A stretch of 6,566 bases of DNA from Flavobacteriaceae bacterium (lineage in GTDB: Bacteria > Bacteroidota > Bacteroidia > Flavobacteriales > Flavobacteriaceae), in NCBI GenBank assembly GCA_016649785.1, contig JAENXB010000165.1, positions 1 through 6,566 of the forward strand. The letters are read 5' to 3'. The notes beneath the pieces are model-generated. The model searched no databases, was not told the DNA's origin, and was given only the letters and a program-made list of their open reading frames with translations. Made by a program: the position numbers and the translations under genes. This document shows positions 1 through 5,809 of this stretch, piece after piece (within the stretch, counting starts at the first letter, position 1; every line of letters begins with the position of its first letter).

Positions 1-48
1 CTTTGGATTTTTATGAGATTGGGAGTTTTAAACTTGAGTGTTTTTCAG

Positions 49-1422
49 TTAATTTCCAACTTCCCCAAAAGGATTATAACCTAAATAATCAGTTTCTTTT
101 TCAGTAAAAATGATGCCATGTACTTCCAATTCTTTTAATATAGGTTCATACACTTCTTTTGTAATAGGAATTTGCACTCCGGGAGTGGTTATCTTTCCGT
201 TCAAAATAGAAAGTGTTGCAATGGCCACGGGTAGTCCAACAGTTTTTGCCATAGCGGTTTGGTTTTGATTTTTCCCTATATGAACCATAGTCGATTCAAT
301 TTGCTTTTTTTCGCCATTGAGCTCATAACCAAACTTGTGATGCATCACGATCATGTCCTTATCATCTTCTGCCAGGGTCCATTTGTCAGATAAGATTTTT
401 TGTAGCGCCTGTGCGGGAGTAGCGTTTTCTATTCCTATTTTCTTTTCATCATTGAACAGGTCTAATTCTACTATTTTATCCCACATAATGTCGTCCTGGT
501 CAATTTTCAGGTTGAGCCTGAACTTTAATTCAACTGTAGCCGTAGGAGAATAGGGAAGAAAGGAATTGATAAAATCCCGGTAGCTCATATTTTTGGAATC
601 CTGTAATACGTAGGTGTCATCTGTTACCCCAAGTTGAACAAACATATTCCAGGCCCTGCTGAAACCAACCCTTCTAATGGTTCCCCTGTAAAGGGTTAAA
701 ATATCTTCCAGACCATAAATGCTTCGGTAGTCCAGGGAATTTCTGTTGGCGTAACCTTCAAATTTCCCGTAACCATCTATGTGCATAAATTCAGTTCTTC
801 TAAATAATCTGTGATAAGGGATATATTTATATTTTCCTTCCTGGATAAATTCGGCTACGCCACCCTGTCCCGCAACCACTACATTTCTGGGGTTCCAGGT
901 AAATTTATAATTCCAGAGATTGTTGTCGCTTTCCGGCGCAACCAGGCCGCCGGTAAAGGATTCAAACAACAACATTTTGCCTCCGTTGTCCCGGATACTG
1001 TCTATGACCCGCATTGCGCTCATATGGTCAATTCCAGGATCTACGCCTATTTCATTCATAAAAACAAGGCCATTTTCCTTTACTTCCTTATCCAAAGCTT
1101 TCATTTCTTTGCTTACATAGGAAGCTGTAACTAAAGACTTTTTGAATTTCACGCAATCTTTTGCAGCTTCCAGATGAAATCTGGCAGGGAGCATAGATAT
1201 CACAATATCGGCTTGTTTGATGGCCGATTCCCGTATGTCTTTATCAGAAACATCCAAATAGATCGCCTTACATCTTGGATGGTTGTTACAAAGTTTTTTG
1301 GCTTGCTCTATCTCGAGATCACCAATTGTGAGGAATAAATTTTCTTTTTCCAATTTTTCCAATAAATAGGCTATAAGTACCGAAGTAGATTTTCCAGCAC
1401 CAATCACCAATATTTGTCTCAT
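49..1422 (-). CDS. Saccharopine dehydrogenase family protein (probably NADP+, L-glutamate-forming type)
   Basis: Likely a cytosolic NAD(P)-dependent oxidoreductase of the saccharopine dehydrogenase/reductase (LYS9-like, EC 1.5.1.10) family. That enzyme interconverts saccharopine with glutamate and 2-aminoadipate semialdehyde in lysine metabolism. In a 457-residue protein I see an N-terminal Rossmann dinucleotide motif (VIGAGKSTS, residues 7-15) and the family signature EIGVDPGIDHM (124-134). A GGLVAPESDNN...YKFTWNPR substrate-domain block lies at 158-179, with HHKFGYE (361-367) and MAKTVGLPVAIA (391-402) in the C-terminal part. The length fits the family. I start at the ATG at 1422-1420 (MRQILVIGAG). 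The frame extends two codons further to a TTG at 1428, but the ATG places the Rossmann strand right at the N-terminus as usual. There is no clear Shine-Dalgarno, which is normal for Bacteroidota. No lysine-ketoglutarate reductase partner is visible, so a catabolic rather than biosynthetic role is inference. Family call is strong; exact substrate is moderate. Confidence 0.88.
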   Translation of the reverse strand: MRQILVIGAGKSTSVLIAYLLEKLEKENLFLTIGDLEIEQAKKLCNNHPRCKAIYLDVSDKDIRESAIKQADIVISMLPARFHLEAAKDCVKFKKSLVTASYVSKEMKALDKEVKENGLVFMNEIGVDPGIDHMSAMRVIDSIRDNGGKMLLFESFTGGLVAPESDNNLWNYKFTWNPRNVVVAGQGGVAEFIQEGKYKYIPYHRLFRRTEFMHIDGYGKFEGYANRNSLDYRSIYGLEDILTLYRGTIRRVGFSRAWNMFVQLGVTDDTYVLQDSKNMSYRDFINSFLPYSPTATVELKFRLNLKIDQDDIMWDKIVELDLFNDEKKIGIENATPAQALQKILSDKWTLAEDDKDMIVMHHKFGYELNGEKKQIESTMVHIGKNQNQTAMAKTVGLPVAIATLSILNGKITTPGVQIPITKEVYEPILKELEVHGIIFTEKETDYLGYNPFGEVGN

Positions 1423-1443
1423 ATTCAAATTTCTTAATTAGTT

Positions 1444-1474
1444 TTGTAGGCTTAGAGCTACGAATGTACTTAAT
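1444..1474 (+). promoter_or_regulatory. Candidate weak promoter of the DUF423 gene
   Basis: A TTG at 1444-1446 is followed after 20 nt by TACTTAAT (1467-1474), which matches only the TAnnTT part of the Bacteroidota -7 box. Transcription would begin near 1480, about 20 nt before the ATG. It overlaps the candidate minus-strand box at 1461-1468, so the two divergent genes may share this short region. The match is weak. Confidence 0.25.
1461..1468 (-). promoter_or_regulatory. Candidate -7 box of the saccharopine dehydrogenase gene
   Basis: Read on the minus strand this is TACATTCG, one mismatch from the Bacteroidota -7 consensus TAnnTTTG. It lies about 38 nt upstream of the ATG at 1422, a suitable leader length. 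No TTG is found 17-23 nt further upstream, only a T-run, so support is partial. Confidence 0.3.
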
Positions 1475-1499
1475 TGTTTACATCCTAAAAAATTAATCT

Positions 1500-1883
1500 A
1501 TGGATAGAAGATTTTATATCGCAGGTTTTTTCTTCGGACTTATTGGAATTGTTCTGGGAGCTTTTGCTACCCACGGACTTAAGCCTTTGCTCACGCCTGA
1601 AGCAGTGGATTCCTTTGAAACAGGAGCAAAATATCAAATATATCATGCCCTGTTGTTTCTCATTTTGGGAAATATGAAACAGTTAGGGCAAAAGGTTTCT
1701 AATTGGGTATTTTACCTGGTAATGCTTGGAGTGTTGTTTTTTTCAGGATCCATCTACTTATTGTCAACCAATGCACTGACAAGTTTTGATTTTAGTGTTA
1801 TTGCCCTGATAACCCCATTGGGAGGAAGTTTGTTGATCCTGGCCTGGATTATCCTCCTGATCCATTTTGTAAAAAAGAAATAA
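1500..1883 (+). CDS. DUF423 family small integral membrane protein (YgdD-like)
   Basis: A 127-residue inner-membrane protein of the DUF423 family, whose function is unknown. About four hydrophobic helices are visible: roughly residues 6-26, 45-60, 69-89 and 97-124. Family-typical motifs are GAFATHGLK (20-28), the FETGAKYQIYHAL stretch (39-51) with its His in the second helix, FFSGSIYLL (80-88) and ITPLGG (104-109). The length is close to that of E. coli YgdD. The ATG at 1500 gives a short positively charged N-terminus (MDRR) before helix 1, consistent with the family. It is divergent from the saccharopine dehydrogenase gene with a 77-nt gap. Its last ~40 nt, which encode WIILLIHFVKKK and the stop, occur again about 640 nt downstream (2480-2526). 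The C-terminus may therefore have been rebuilt by a recombination event. Confidence 0.9.
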   Translation: MDRRFYIAGFFFGLIGIVLGAFATHGLKPLLTPEAVDSFETGAKYQIYHALLFLILGNMKQLGQKVSNWVFYLVMLGVLFFSGSIYLLSTNALTSFDFSVIALITPLGGSLLILAWIILLIHFVKKK

Positions 1884-1884
1884 A
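1844..1884 (+). repeat. Duplicated 3' end of DUF423 gene, copy 1 (in gene)
   Basis: These 41 nt are the last codons and stop of the DUF423 gene. The first 30 nt (1844-1873) match 2480-2509 exactly. The final 14 nt (1871-1884) match 2513-2526. The only difference between copies is a 6-nt in-frame insertion in the downstream copy. The similarity stops abruptly on both sides. Confidence 0.9.
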
Positions 1885-1931
1885 TTTTGATTTTAATCTA
1901 ATATTCTAAAGGGTAAATAAAAAAATGAAAA

Positions 1932-2022
1932 TTCCCGCAGAATTGCGCAGATTTAAGATCCGCAGATAAGCGCAGAGAAATTGCTTTAAACCGGCGAAAC
2001 TCTGCGCAAAAATCTGCGGGAA
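1932..2022. repeat. GC-rich inverted/direct repeat of a Bacteroidota intergenic type
   Basis: Three copies of a 17-20 nt unit, CCGCAGAnnnGCGCAGA, are present. Two are direct, at 1935-1951 and 1960-1976 (14 of 17 identical, 25-nt period). One is inverted, at 2001-2020. The outer copies form a stem: 1932-1941 pairs with 2013-2022 (10 bp) and 1943-1951 with 2001-2009 (9 bp), with a small 1x3 internal loop and a 49-nt centre. This is much richer in GC than its surroundings. I recall similar CGCAGATT-type repeats scattered between genes in many Flavobacteriia; that is memory, not a search. There is no T-tract after the stem on the plus strand, so it is not an obvious terminator. Confidence 0.8.
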
Positions 2023-2232
2023 AAAAAGGACTGTTTAGAAATGAGAAAATTTTTCAGGATAAAAAATAACGGAAGTAATATATACAGATAAGGCTTTAAA
2101 TGACATTTCTTTCTGGAAAAAAATTGGTAATAAAGCCATTCAGACCAAAATATCAAAACTACTAATATTAATGGAGGAAAGCCCATTTGAGGGAATAGGG
2201 AAGCCTGAGGTTTTGAAATACGAACTTGCTGG

Positions 2233-2287
2233 ATTTTGAACTTTATAAATAAACCGGGAACACCGGATTATTTATAAAGTTCAAAAT
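2233..2287. repeat. Perfect long inverted repeat (20-bp arms)
   Basis: Arms 2233-2252 and 2268-2287 are exact reverse complements over 20 bp (left arm begins ATTTTGAACTTT). Inside them, CCGG (2254-2257) pairs with CCGG (2263-2266) across one A-A mismatch, leaving a GAACA loop. No T-run follows on either strand, which argues against a simple intrinsic terminator. It could be a stable RNA hairpin, a protein-bound palindrome or the remnant of a small mobile element. Confidence 0.85.
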
Positions 2288-2479
2288 GAAAGTATAGAAT
2301 TTCATTCGTTGAAAGCCCATTATGATTACATGGTTTTTATGTTTGATAATTGTGTTTATTGCAAACCACCTTATAATTGGTTTGCTTATTTGATTTAAAT
2401 CTTCAAAATAAACGGATATTTTTTTCTTTTTTGTATGTAGAATTCAAAAAATAATGAGAAAAAACCGCGTAATTTAGTT

Positions 2480-2526
2480 CTGGATTATCCTCCTGATCCA
2501 TTTTGTAAAGTTAAAAAAGAAATAAA
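2480..2526 (+). pseudogene. Displaced fragment of the DUF423 gene 3' end (copy 2)
   Basis: It repeats the last 13 codons of the DUF423 gene plus the stop, reading WIILLIHFVKLKKK then TAA. A 6-nt insertion (AAGTTA, or equivalently AAAGTT) adds two codons (KL) without breaking the frame. A TAG lies two codons before the Trp, and no start codon or other DUF423 sequence precedes it, so it is not a gene. It sits 77 nt upstream of pckA. It may be a leftover original gene end after insertion of the intervening ~600 nt, or a partial duplication. Confidence 0.7.
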
Positions 2527-2534
2527 AAAAGGCA

Positions 2535-2556
2535 TTTAAACGGCTAACAGTTTAAG
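2535..2556. promoter_or_regulatory. Small palindrome upstream of pckA (possible operator)
   Basis: TTAAAC (2536-2541) and GTTTAA (2550-2555) form an inverted repeat around an 8-nt centre. It lies where the -33 region of the candidate pckA promoter would be. A regulator-binding role is inference only; short AT-rich palindromes also arise by chance. Confidence 0.25.
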
Positions 2557-2562
2557 ATTATT

Positions 2563-2570
2563 TACTTTTA
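2563..2570 (+). promoter_or_regulatory. Candidate -7 box of pckA
   Basis: TACTTTTA differs from the Bacteroidota -7 consensus TAnnTTTG at the last base. It lies 32 nt before the pckA ATG, which would give a leader of about 25 nt. No TTG is present at the expected -33 distance, so the promoter may need an activator, or the call may be wrong. Confidence 0.35.
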
Positions 2571-2602
2571 CAAGCCTAAATAAACACTCAACTTAAATTA
2601 TT

Positions 2603-4201
2603 ATGTTGGCAAACAAGCAATTTACGAAATCGATTTCGCTGAAAAATTACGGAATTAAAAACTCAAATGTTCACTATCAGCTTTCTCCGGAAGAACTTCA
2701 TCGTATTACTTTACAAGAAGGTCAGGGGGTAGAAGCAAGTTCCGGAGCTTTGGCAGTAAATACAGGAAAATTTACCGGACGTTCTCCAAAGGATCGGTTT
2801 ATTGTAAAAGATGAAATAACAAAAGATGAAGTTTGGTGGGGAGATATCAACATCCCATTTGACCCCGAAAAATTTGATTCATTATATAACAAGGTAGTAG
2901 ATTATCTTTCTGAAAAGGATTTATACGTTCGGGATTCCTATGTGTGTGCTGATGAAAATTACCGTCTTAATCTTCGATCTGTAAACGAACATCCCTGGTG
3001 TAACTTATTTGCTTTCAATATGTTTTTAAGACCGGAAGTATCTGAACTTGAAAATTTCGATGAAGACTGGATCATTATTAATGCTCCGGGTTTTGAGGCC
3101 AATCCCGATGTGGACGGAACAAGACAAGGCAACTTTACCATTCTTAACTTCAGCAAAAAAATTATTTTAATAGGAGGAAGCGGATATACCGGAGAGATTA
3201 AAAAAGGCGTTTTTTCGTCTTTGAATTTTATACTTCCCGTATTAAAAAATGCTTTTCCAATGCATTGCTCCGCCAATATTGGAGATGATGAGGATGCCGC
3301 AATATTCTTTGGACTTTCAGGCACCGGGAAAACCACCTTGTCTGCAGATCCCAAAAGGAAATTGATTGGCGATGATGAACATTGCTGGACCAAGGAAAAT
3401 ACTATTTTTAACATTGAAGGTGGCTGTTATGCCAAGGTGATCAATCTTTCAAAAGAAAATGAACCCGATATTTACAATGCCATTAAGCCGGGTGCTTTAT
3501 TGGAAAATGTAATTTTGGATAAAGACGGAAATGTAGATTTTGAAGATACCAGCATTACTCAAAACACAAGGGTGAGTTATCCTATTTATCATATAAATAA
3601 TATAGCTGTTCCCTCTATAGGGAAAAATCCCAAGAACATATTTTTTCTTACAGCCGATGCTTTTGGGGTATTGCCTCCTATTAGCAAACTTACACCGGGG
3701 CAAGCAGCCTATCACTTTATCAGTGGCTATACAGCTAAGGTTGCAGGAACTGAAGATGGAATAAATGAGCCAACACTAAATTTCTCCGCTTGTTTTGGCG
3801 CGCCTTTTATGCCATTGCACCCAACCAGGTATGCAGAGATGTTGAGCGAAAAAATGCAAGGTGCCAAAGTGAAGGTATGGTTGGTAAATACCGGTTGGAC
3901 CGGTGGCCCTTACGGTACAGGAAGCAGGATGAAACTGAAATATACAAGGGCAATGATAGACGCTGCTTTGGAAGGTAAATTAGATGATGTGACCTATACC
4001 CTACATCCGGTTTTTGGTTTGCAAATGCCTACCGAATGTGAAAATGTTCCGGGTGAAATCTTAAACCCGGTAAACACCTGGGGAAATAAAGATGATTACG
4101 ATTCGAAAGCCAGGGAATTGGCGAATTCTTTTAAAGCAAACTTCAAGAAATTTGAAGAATACGCCAATAAGGAAATCCTTTCCGGGGGTCCATTGGTTTA
4201 A
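2603..4201 (+). CDS. pckA: Phosphoenolpyruvate carboxykinase (ATP)
   Basis: Cytosolic ATP-dependent PEP carboxykinase (EC 4.1.1.49). It converts oxaloacetate + ATP to PEP + CO2 + ADP, the entry step of gluconeogenesis. The 532-residue length matches the ATP-type family. Visible active-site elements are R60 in FTGRSPKDRF, Y195 and K201 in GYTGEIKKG, and H221 in MHCSANIG. The P-loop is GLSGTGKTT (237-245), the metal-binding kinase-2 motif is LIGDDEH (254-260), and R323 lies in NTRVSYPIYH. By alignment from memory these correspond to E. coli R65, Y207, K213, H232, K254/T255, D269 and R333, so none appears to be missing. The ATG at 2603 gives the usual N-terminus ending in NYGIKN and HYQLSPEELH. 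It is transcribed alone, with a long repeat-rich upstream region and a strong terminator 19 nt after the stop. Confidence 0.98.
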   Translation: MLANKQFTKSISLKNYGIKNSNVHYQLSPEELHRITLQEGQGVEASSGALAVNTGKFTGRSPKDRFIVKDEITKDEVWWGDINIPFDPEKFDSLYNKVVDYLSEKDLYVRDSYVCADENYRLNLRSVNEHPWCNLFAFNMFLRPEVSELENFDEDWIIINAPGFEANPDVDGTRQGNFTILNFSKKIILIGGSGYTGEIKKGVFSSLNFILPVLKNAFPMHCSANIGDDEDAAIFFGLSGTGKTTLSADPKRKLIGDDEHCWTKENTIFNIEGGCYAKVINLSKENEPDIYNAIKPGALLENVILDKDGNVDFEDTSITQNTRVSYPIYHINNIAVPSIGKNPKNIFFLTADAFGVLPPISKLTPGQAAYHFISGYTAKVAGTEDGINEPTLNFSACFGAPFMPLHPTRYAEMLSEKMQGAKVKVWLVNTGWTGGPYGTGSRMKLKYTRAMIDAALEGKLDDVTYTLHPVFGLQMPTECENVPGEILNPVNTWGNKDDYDSKARELANSFKANFKKFEEYANKEILSGGPLV

Positions 4202-4220
4202 GTAAAACATATTTTAGCAT

Positions 4221-4260
4221 AAGAAAGCCGATACTTATTAAAATAAGTATCGGCTTTCTT
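4221..4260. terminator. Strong intrinsic terminator between convergent pckA and hemD
   Basis: A perfect 19-bp stem (4221-4239 with 4242-4260) has a nominal 2-nt AA loop, which opens to about 4 nt in practice. On the plus strand it ends in CTTTCTT followed by TATTTTTATT, a good termination tract for pckA. It lies 19 nt after the pckA stop and 21 nt beyond the hemD stop. It could also act for hemD, but its T-tract on the minus strand is poorer. Confidence 0.88.
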
Positions 4261-4281
4261 TATTTTTATTGAAGTTGATCT

Positions 4282-5028
4282 TTATTTCTTATTAGCTTCT
4301 TTAATGTATTTATGAAGAGCCATTGTCATGGATGGAGTTTCCGGGGTTGGGGCCATAATGTTTACCGTAAGACCATGATCTTTGGCGGCTTTTACGGTTG
4401 TATTCCCAAACACGGCGATTCTTGTTTCTTTTTGTTCAAATTCAGGGAAATTTTCAAAAAGCGACTTAATTCCACTGGGGCTAAAAAACACCAGGATATC
4501 ATAATACACTTCCCTTAAATGAGTGAGATCACTTACCACGGTCTTGTAAAAAACGGCTTGTTTCCATTCGATGCCCAATTTATTCAACGTCTTCGGAATA
4601 TCGGGTTTCAACATATCCGAGGTAGGCAATAAAAACTTTTCGTTTTTATATTTTTTAATAAAAGGCGCCAGATCCGAAAAATTTCGTTTCCCAACATATA
4701 TTTTTCGCTTTCTATAAACGACATATTTTTGAAGATAATAAGCAACGGCTTCGCTTAAGCAAAAATACTTCAGAGTTTCAGGAACCTTAAAACGCATCTC
4801 CTCTGCAATCCTGAAAAAGTGATCCACCGAGTTTCTGCTGGTTAAAATAATCGCGGTATATTTAGTAAGATCAATTTTCTGATGTCTTACATCCTTAGAT
4901 GAAACCCCTTCAACATGTATAAAGGGAATGAAATCAATTTTTACTCGTTGTGATTCTTCCAGGTCAAAATAAGGTGAACTTTCTATCTTTGGTTCCGGCT
5001 GAGAAATCAAAATTGTTTTCACTTTCAT
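4282..5028 (-). CDS. hemD: Uroporphyrinogen-III synthase
   Basis: Cytosolic enzyme (EC 4.2.1.75) that closes hydroxymethylbilane into uroporphyrinogen III with inversion of ring D, in heme and siroheme synthesis. The 248-residue length is usual. The family is poorly conserved, but its landmarks are visible. TSRNSVDHFF (63-72) belongs to the first domain, FFSPSGIKSLFENFP (181-195) to the second. AVFGNTTVKAAKDHGL (205-220) contains the conserved T/A-A helix. APTPETPSMTMAL (226-238) is the C-terminal signature. Start ATG at 5028 (MKVKTILISQPEP), where the ISQP stretch is the typical first strand. It lies 21 nt downstream of the DUF4271 gene on the same strand, so the two are probably co-transcribed. 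Other hem genes are not in the window. Confidence 0.92.
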   Translation of the reverse strand: MKVKTILISQPEPKIESSPYFDLEESQRVKIDFIPFIHVEGVSSKDVRHQKIDLTKYTAIILTSRNSVDHFFRIAEEMRFKVPETLKYFCLSEAVAYYLQKYVVYRKRKIYVGKRNFSDLAPFIKKYKNEKFLLPTSDMLKPDIPKTLNKLGIEWKQAVFYKTVVSDLTHLREVYYDILVFFSPSGIKSLFENFPEFEQKETRIAVFGNTTVKAAKDHGLTVNIMAPTPETPSMTMALHKYIKEANKK

Positions 5029-5049
5029 AAGATGTCGATTTTATTACCC

Positions 5050-5724
5050 TTAGCTTATTGTAATTAGCTTATATAAAATAATATACGGGGTGATTTCAAG
5101 TGCGCAAAGGTACAAAATAAAATAGAACCAATAGCTTGCCACCTGTCCTTCATTTTTAATAATAATACGGACAAAAGTTAAAATCATTGCCGTAAAAAAG
5201 AGTCCTAAAATTATATATAATAATACATTATTCAAATTATCCGAATAAACCAGAAATATCGAAACAGGAAACAGCATTATAGAGATGAAATTACGATAAG
5301 TATGCTTTTGGAACAAATAGTGATCTATATAGTCATCAATGTCAAAAACGTTGGCAATAATTTTTTCGACGAAAATTTTTAACAATACAAAAAAACTGTA
5401 ACCTGTAATAATGCGCAATATGATCATCCCTGTATTTTCGATATTGGAAGGCACAAAAGCGCGGTATAAAATAAACAGGAAAAGTGAAACACTGAGAATA
5501 TGAATAATGAGCATCAGGATATTAAAGCCAAACAGCGCTTTGTGTTCCCTTGATTTAATCACCATATATTTTCCCGAGGTGACCAGGGAAACAAAATCCT
5601 CAAACCTGGGTTGAAACATTTTTTTTGCCAAGACCAATAACAATAGCACCAACAAAATAATAAGGGTCAATAAATCGTTTGCAGTGGTATATCTTTCTAT
5701 GGCTTCCAAATATAAAGTTTTCAC
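5050..5724 (-). CDS. DUF4271 family multi-pass membrane protein
   Basis: A 224-residue membrane protein of the Bacteroidota-specific DUF4271 family; function unknown. About six hydrophobic helices are visible, near residues 18-34, 66-88, 98-120, 142-160, 166-188 and 196-220. Family-like features are the LVLAKKMFQPRF loop after helix 1 and the C-terminal helix YFILYLCALEITPYIILYKL. From memory, flavobacterial homologues end in a similar LYLC.LEI.P pattern and often sit beside hemD, as here (21-nt gap). The frame opens with a GTG at 5724-5722; no ATG is available upstream before an in-frame stop. A TTG at 5709 (giving MEAIERY, 219 residues) is an alternative. Transcription probably starts from the consensus promoter at 5806-5777, about 45 nt upstream of the GTG. 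Confidence 0.85.
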   Translation of the reverse strand: MKTLYLEAIERYTTANDLLTLIILLVLLLLVLAKKMFQPRFEDFVSLVTSGKYMVIKSREHKALFGFNILMLIIHILSVSLFLFILYRAFVPSNIENTGMIILRIITGYSFFVLLKIFVEKIIANVFDIDDYIDHYLFQKHTYRNFISIMLFPVSIFLVYSDNLNNVLLYIILGLFFTAMILTFVRIIIKNEGQVASYWFYFILYLCALEITPYIILYKLITIS

Positions 5725-5766
5725 AAAGGTATAATAATAGAGGTAAATGATGAAAGTTAATTGAAG

Positions 5767-5794
5767 TTGCTAAGCGCAAAAATAGTTACATTTG
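5767..5794 (+). promoter_or_regulatory. Consensus Bacteroidota promoter for the GT2 gene
   Basis: TTG (5767-5769), a 17-nt spacer and TACATTTG (5787-5794) match the TTG/TAnnTTTG pattern exactly. A second TTG at 5761-5763 gives a 23-nt spacer. Transcription would start near 5800, only about 10 nt before the ATG at 5810. This rules out the upstream in-frame TTG at 5792, which lies inside the -7 box. Confidence 0.6.
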
Positions 5795-5806
5795 TGCAAA
5801 ATTCAA
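5777..5806 (-). promoter_or_regulatory. Consensus Bacteroidota promoter for DUF4271-hemD
   Basis: On the minus strand, TTG (5806-5804), a 19-nt spacer and TATTTTTG (5784-5777) match the TTG/TAnnTTTG pattern exactly. Transcription would begin near 5771, leaving a leader of about 45 nt before the GTG start of the DUF4271 gene. It is interleaved with the plus-strand promoter at 5767-5794. Confidence 0.6.
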
Positions 5807-5809
5807 GGC

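Larger units (their letters stand above)
1884..2602. other. 719-nt intergenic region without a convincing gene
   Basis: No recognisable protein or RNA gene lies here. The plus-strand frames hold only peptides of about 16-22 codons. A 66-codon minus-strand frame (2186-1986) runs through the GC-rich repeat and looks spurious. The region contains the CCGCAGA-type inverted repeat (1932-2022), the perfect hairpin (2233-2287), a displaced copy of the DUF423 3' end (2480-2526) and the pckA leader. A smaller inverted repeat, GCAAACC/GGTTTGC with an 11-nt loop, lies at 2361-2385. The build-up of repeats suggests a recombination-prone or formerly occupied site. Confidence 0.75.

Noticed and set aside
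1..48. Left-edge sequence after the saccharopine dehydrogenase stop
   Set aside because: I see no hairpin, promoter box or coding frame that can be supported in these 48 nt.
811..1134. 107-codon frame on the plus strand
   Set aside because: It is antisense to the conserved middle of the saccharopine dehydrogenase gene and has no family resemblance.
1426..1428. TTG as the start of the saccharopine dehydrogenase gene
   Set aside because: An ATG two codons downstream is the better start and leaves the Rossmann motif at the usual position.
1932..2022. Possible CRISPR array, from repeated CGCAGA units
   Set aside because: Only three short units, one inverted, with unequal spacing and no cas genes; it is an intergenic palindromic repeat.
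1986..2186. 66-codon minus-strand frame with a hydrophobic N-terminal part
   Set aside because: Its last third (SRRFLRRVSPV) is simply the reverse reading of the GC-rich intergenic repeat, the rest is low-complexity hydrophobic sequence from AT-rich DNA, and no promoter or start context supports it.
2233..2287. Intrinsic terminator for the DUF423 gene
   Set aside because: It lies about 350 nt beyond the stop and is followed by GAAAGTATAG, not a T-tract; the reverse direction has no T-tract either.
2177..2321. 11-nt repeat GAAAGCCCATT at 2177 and 2311
   Set aside because: Too short to separate from chance in A+T-rich DNA, and no similarity extends on either side.
2959..3414. 151-codon frame antisense to pckA
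   Set aside because: It lies wholly inside the highly conserved pckA coding sequence including the P-loop region; it is a shadow with Ser/Pro/Lys-rich low-complexity content.
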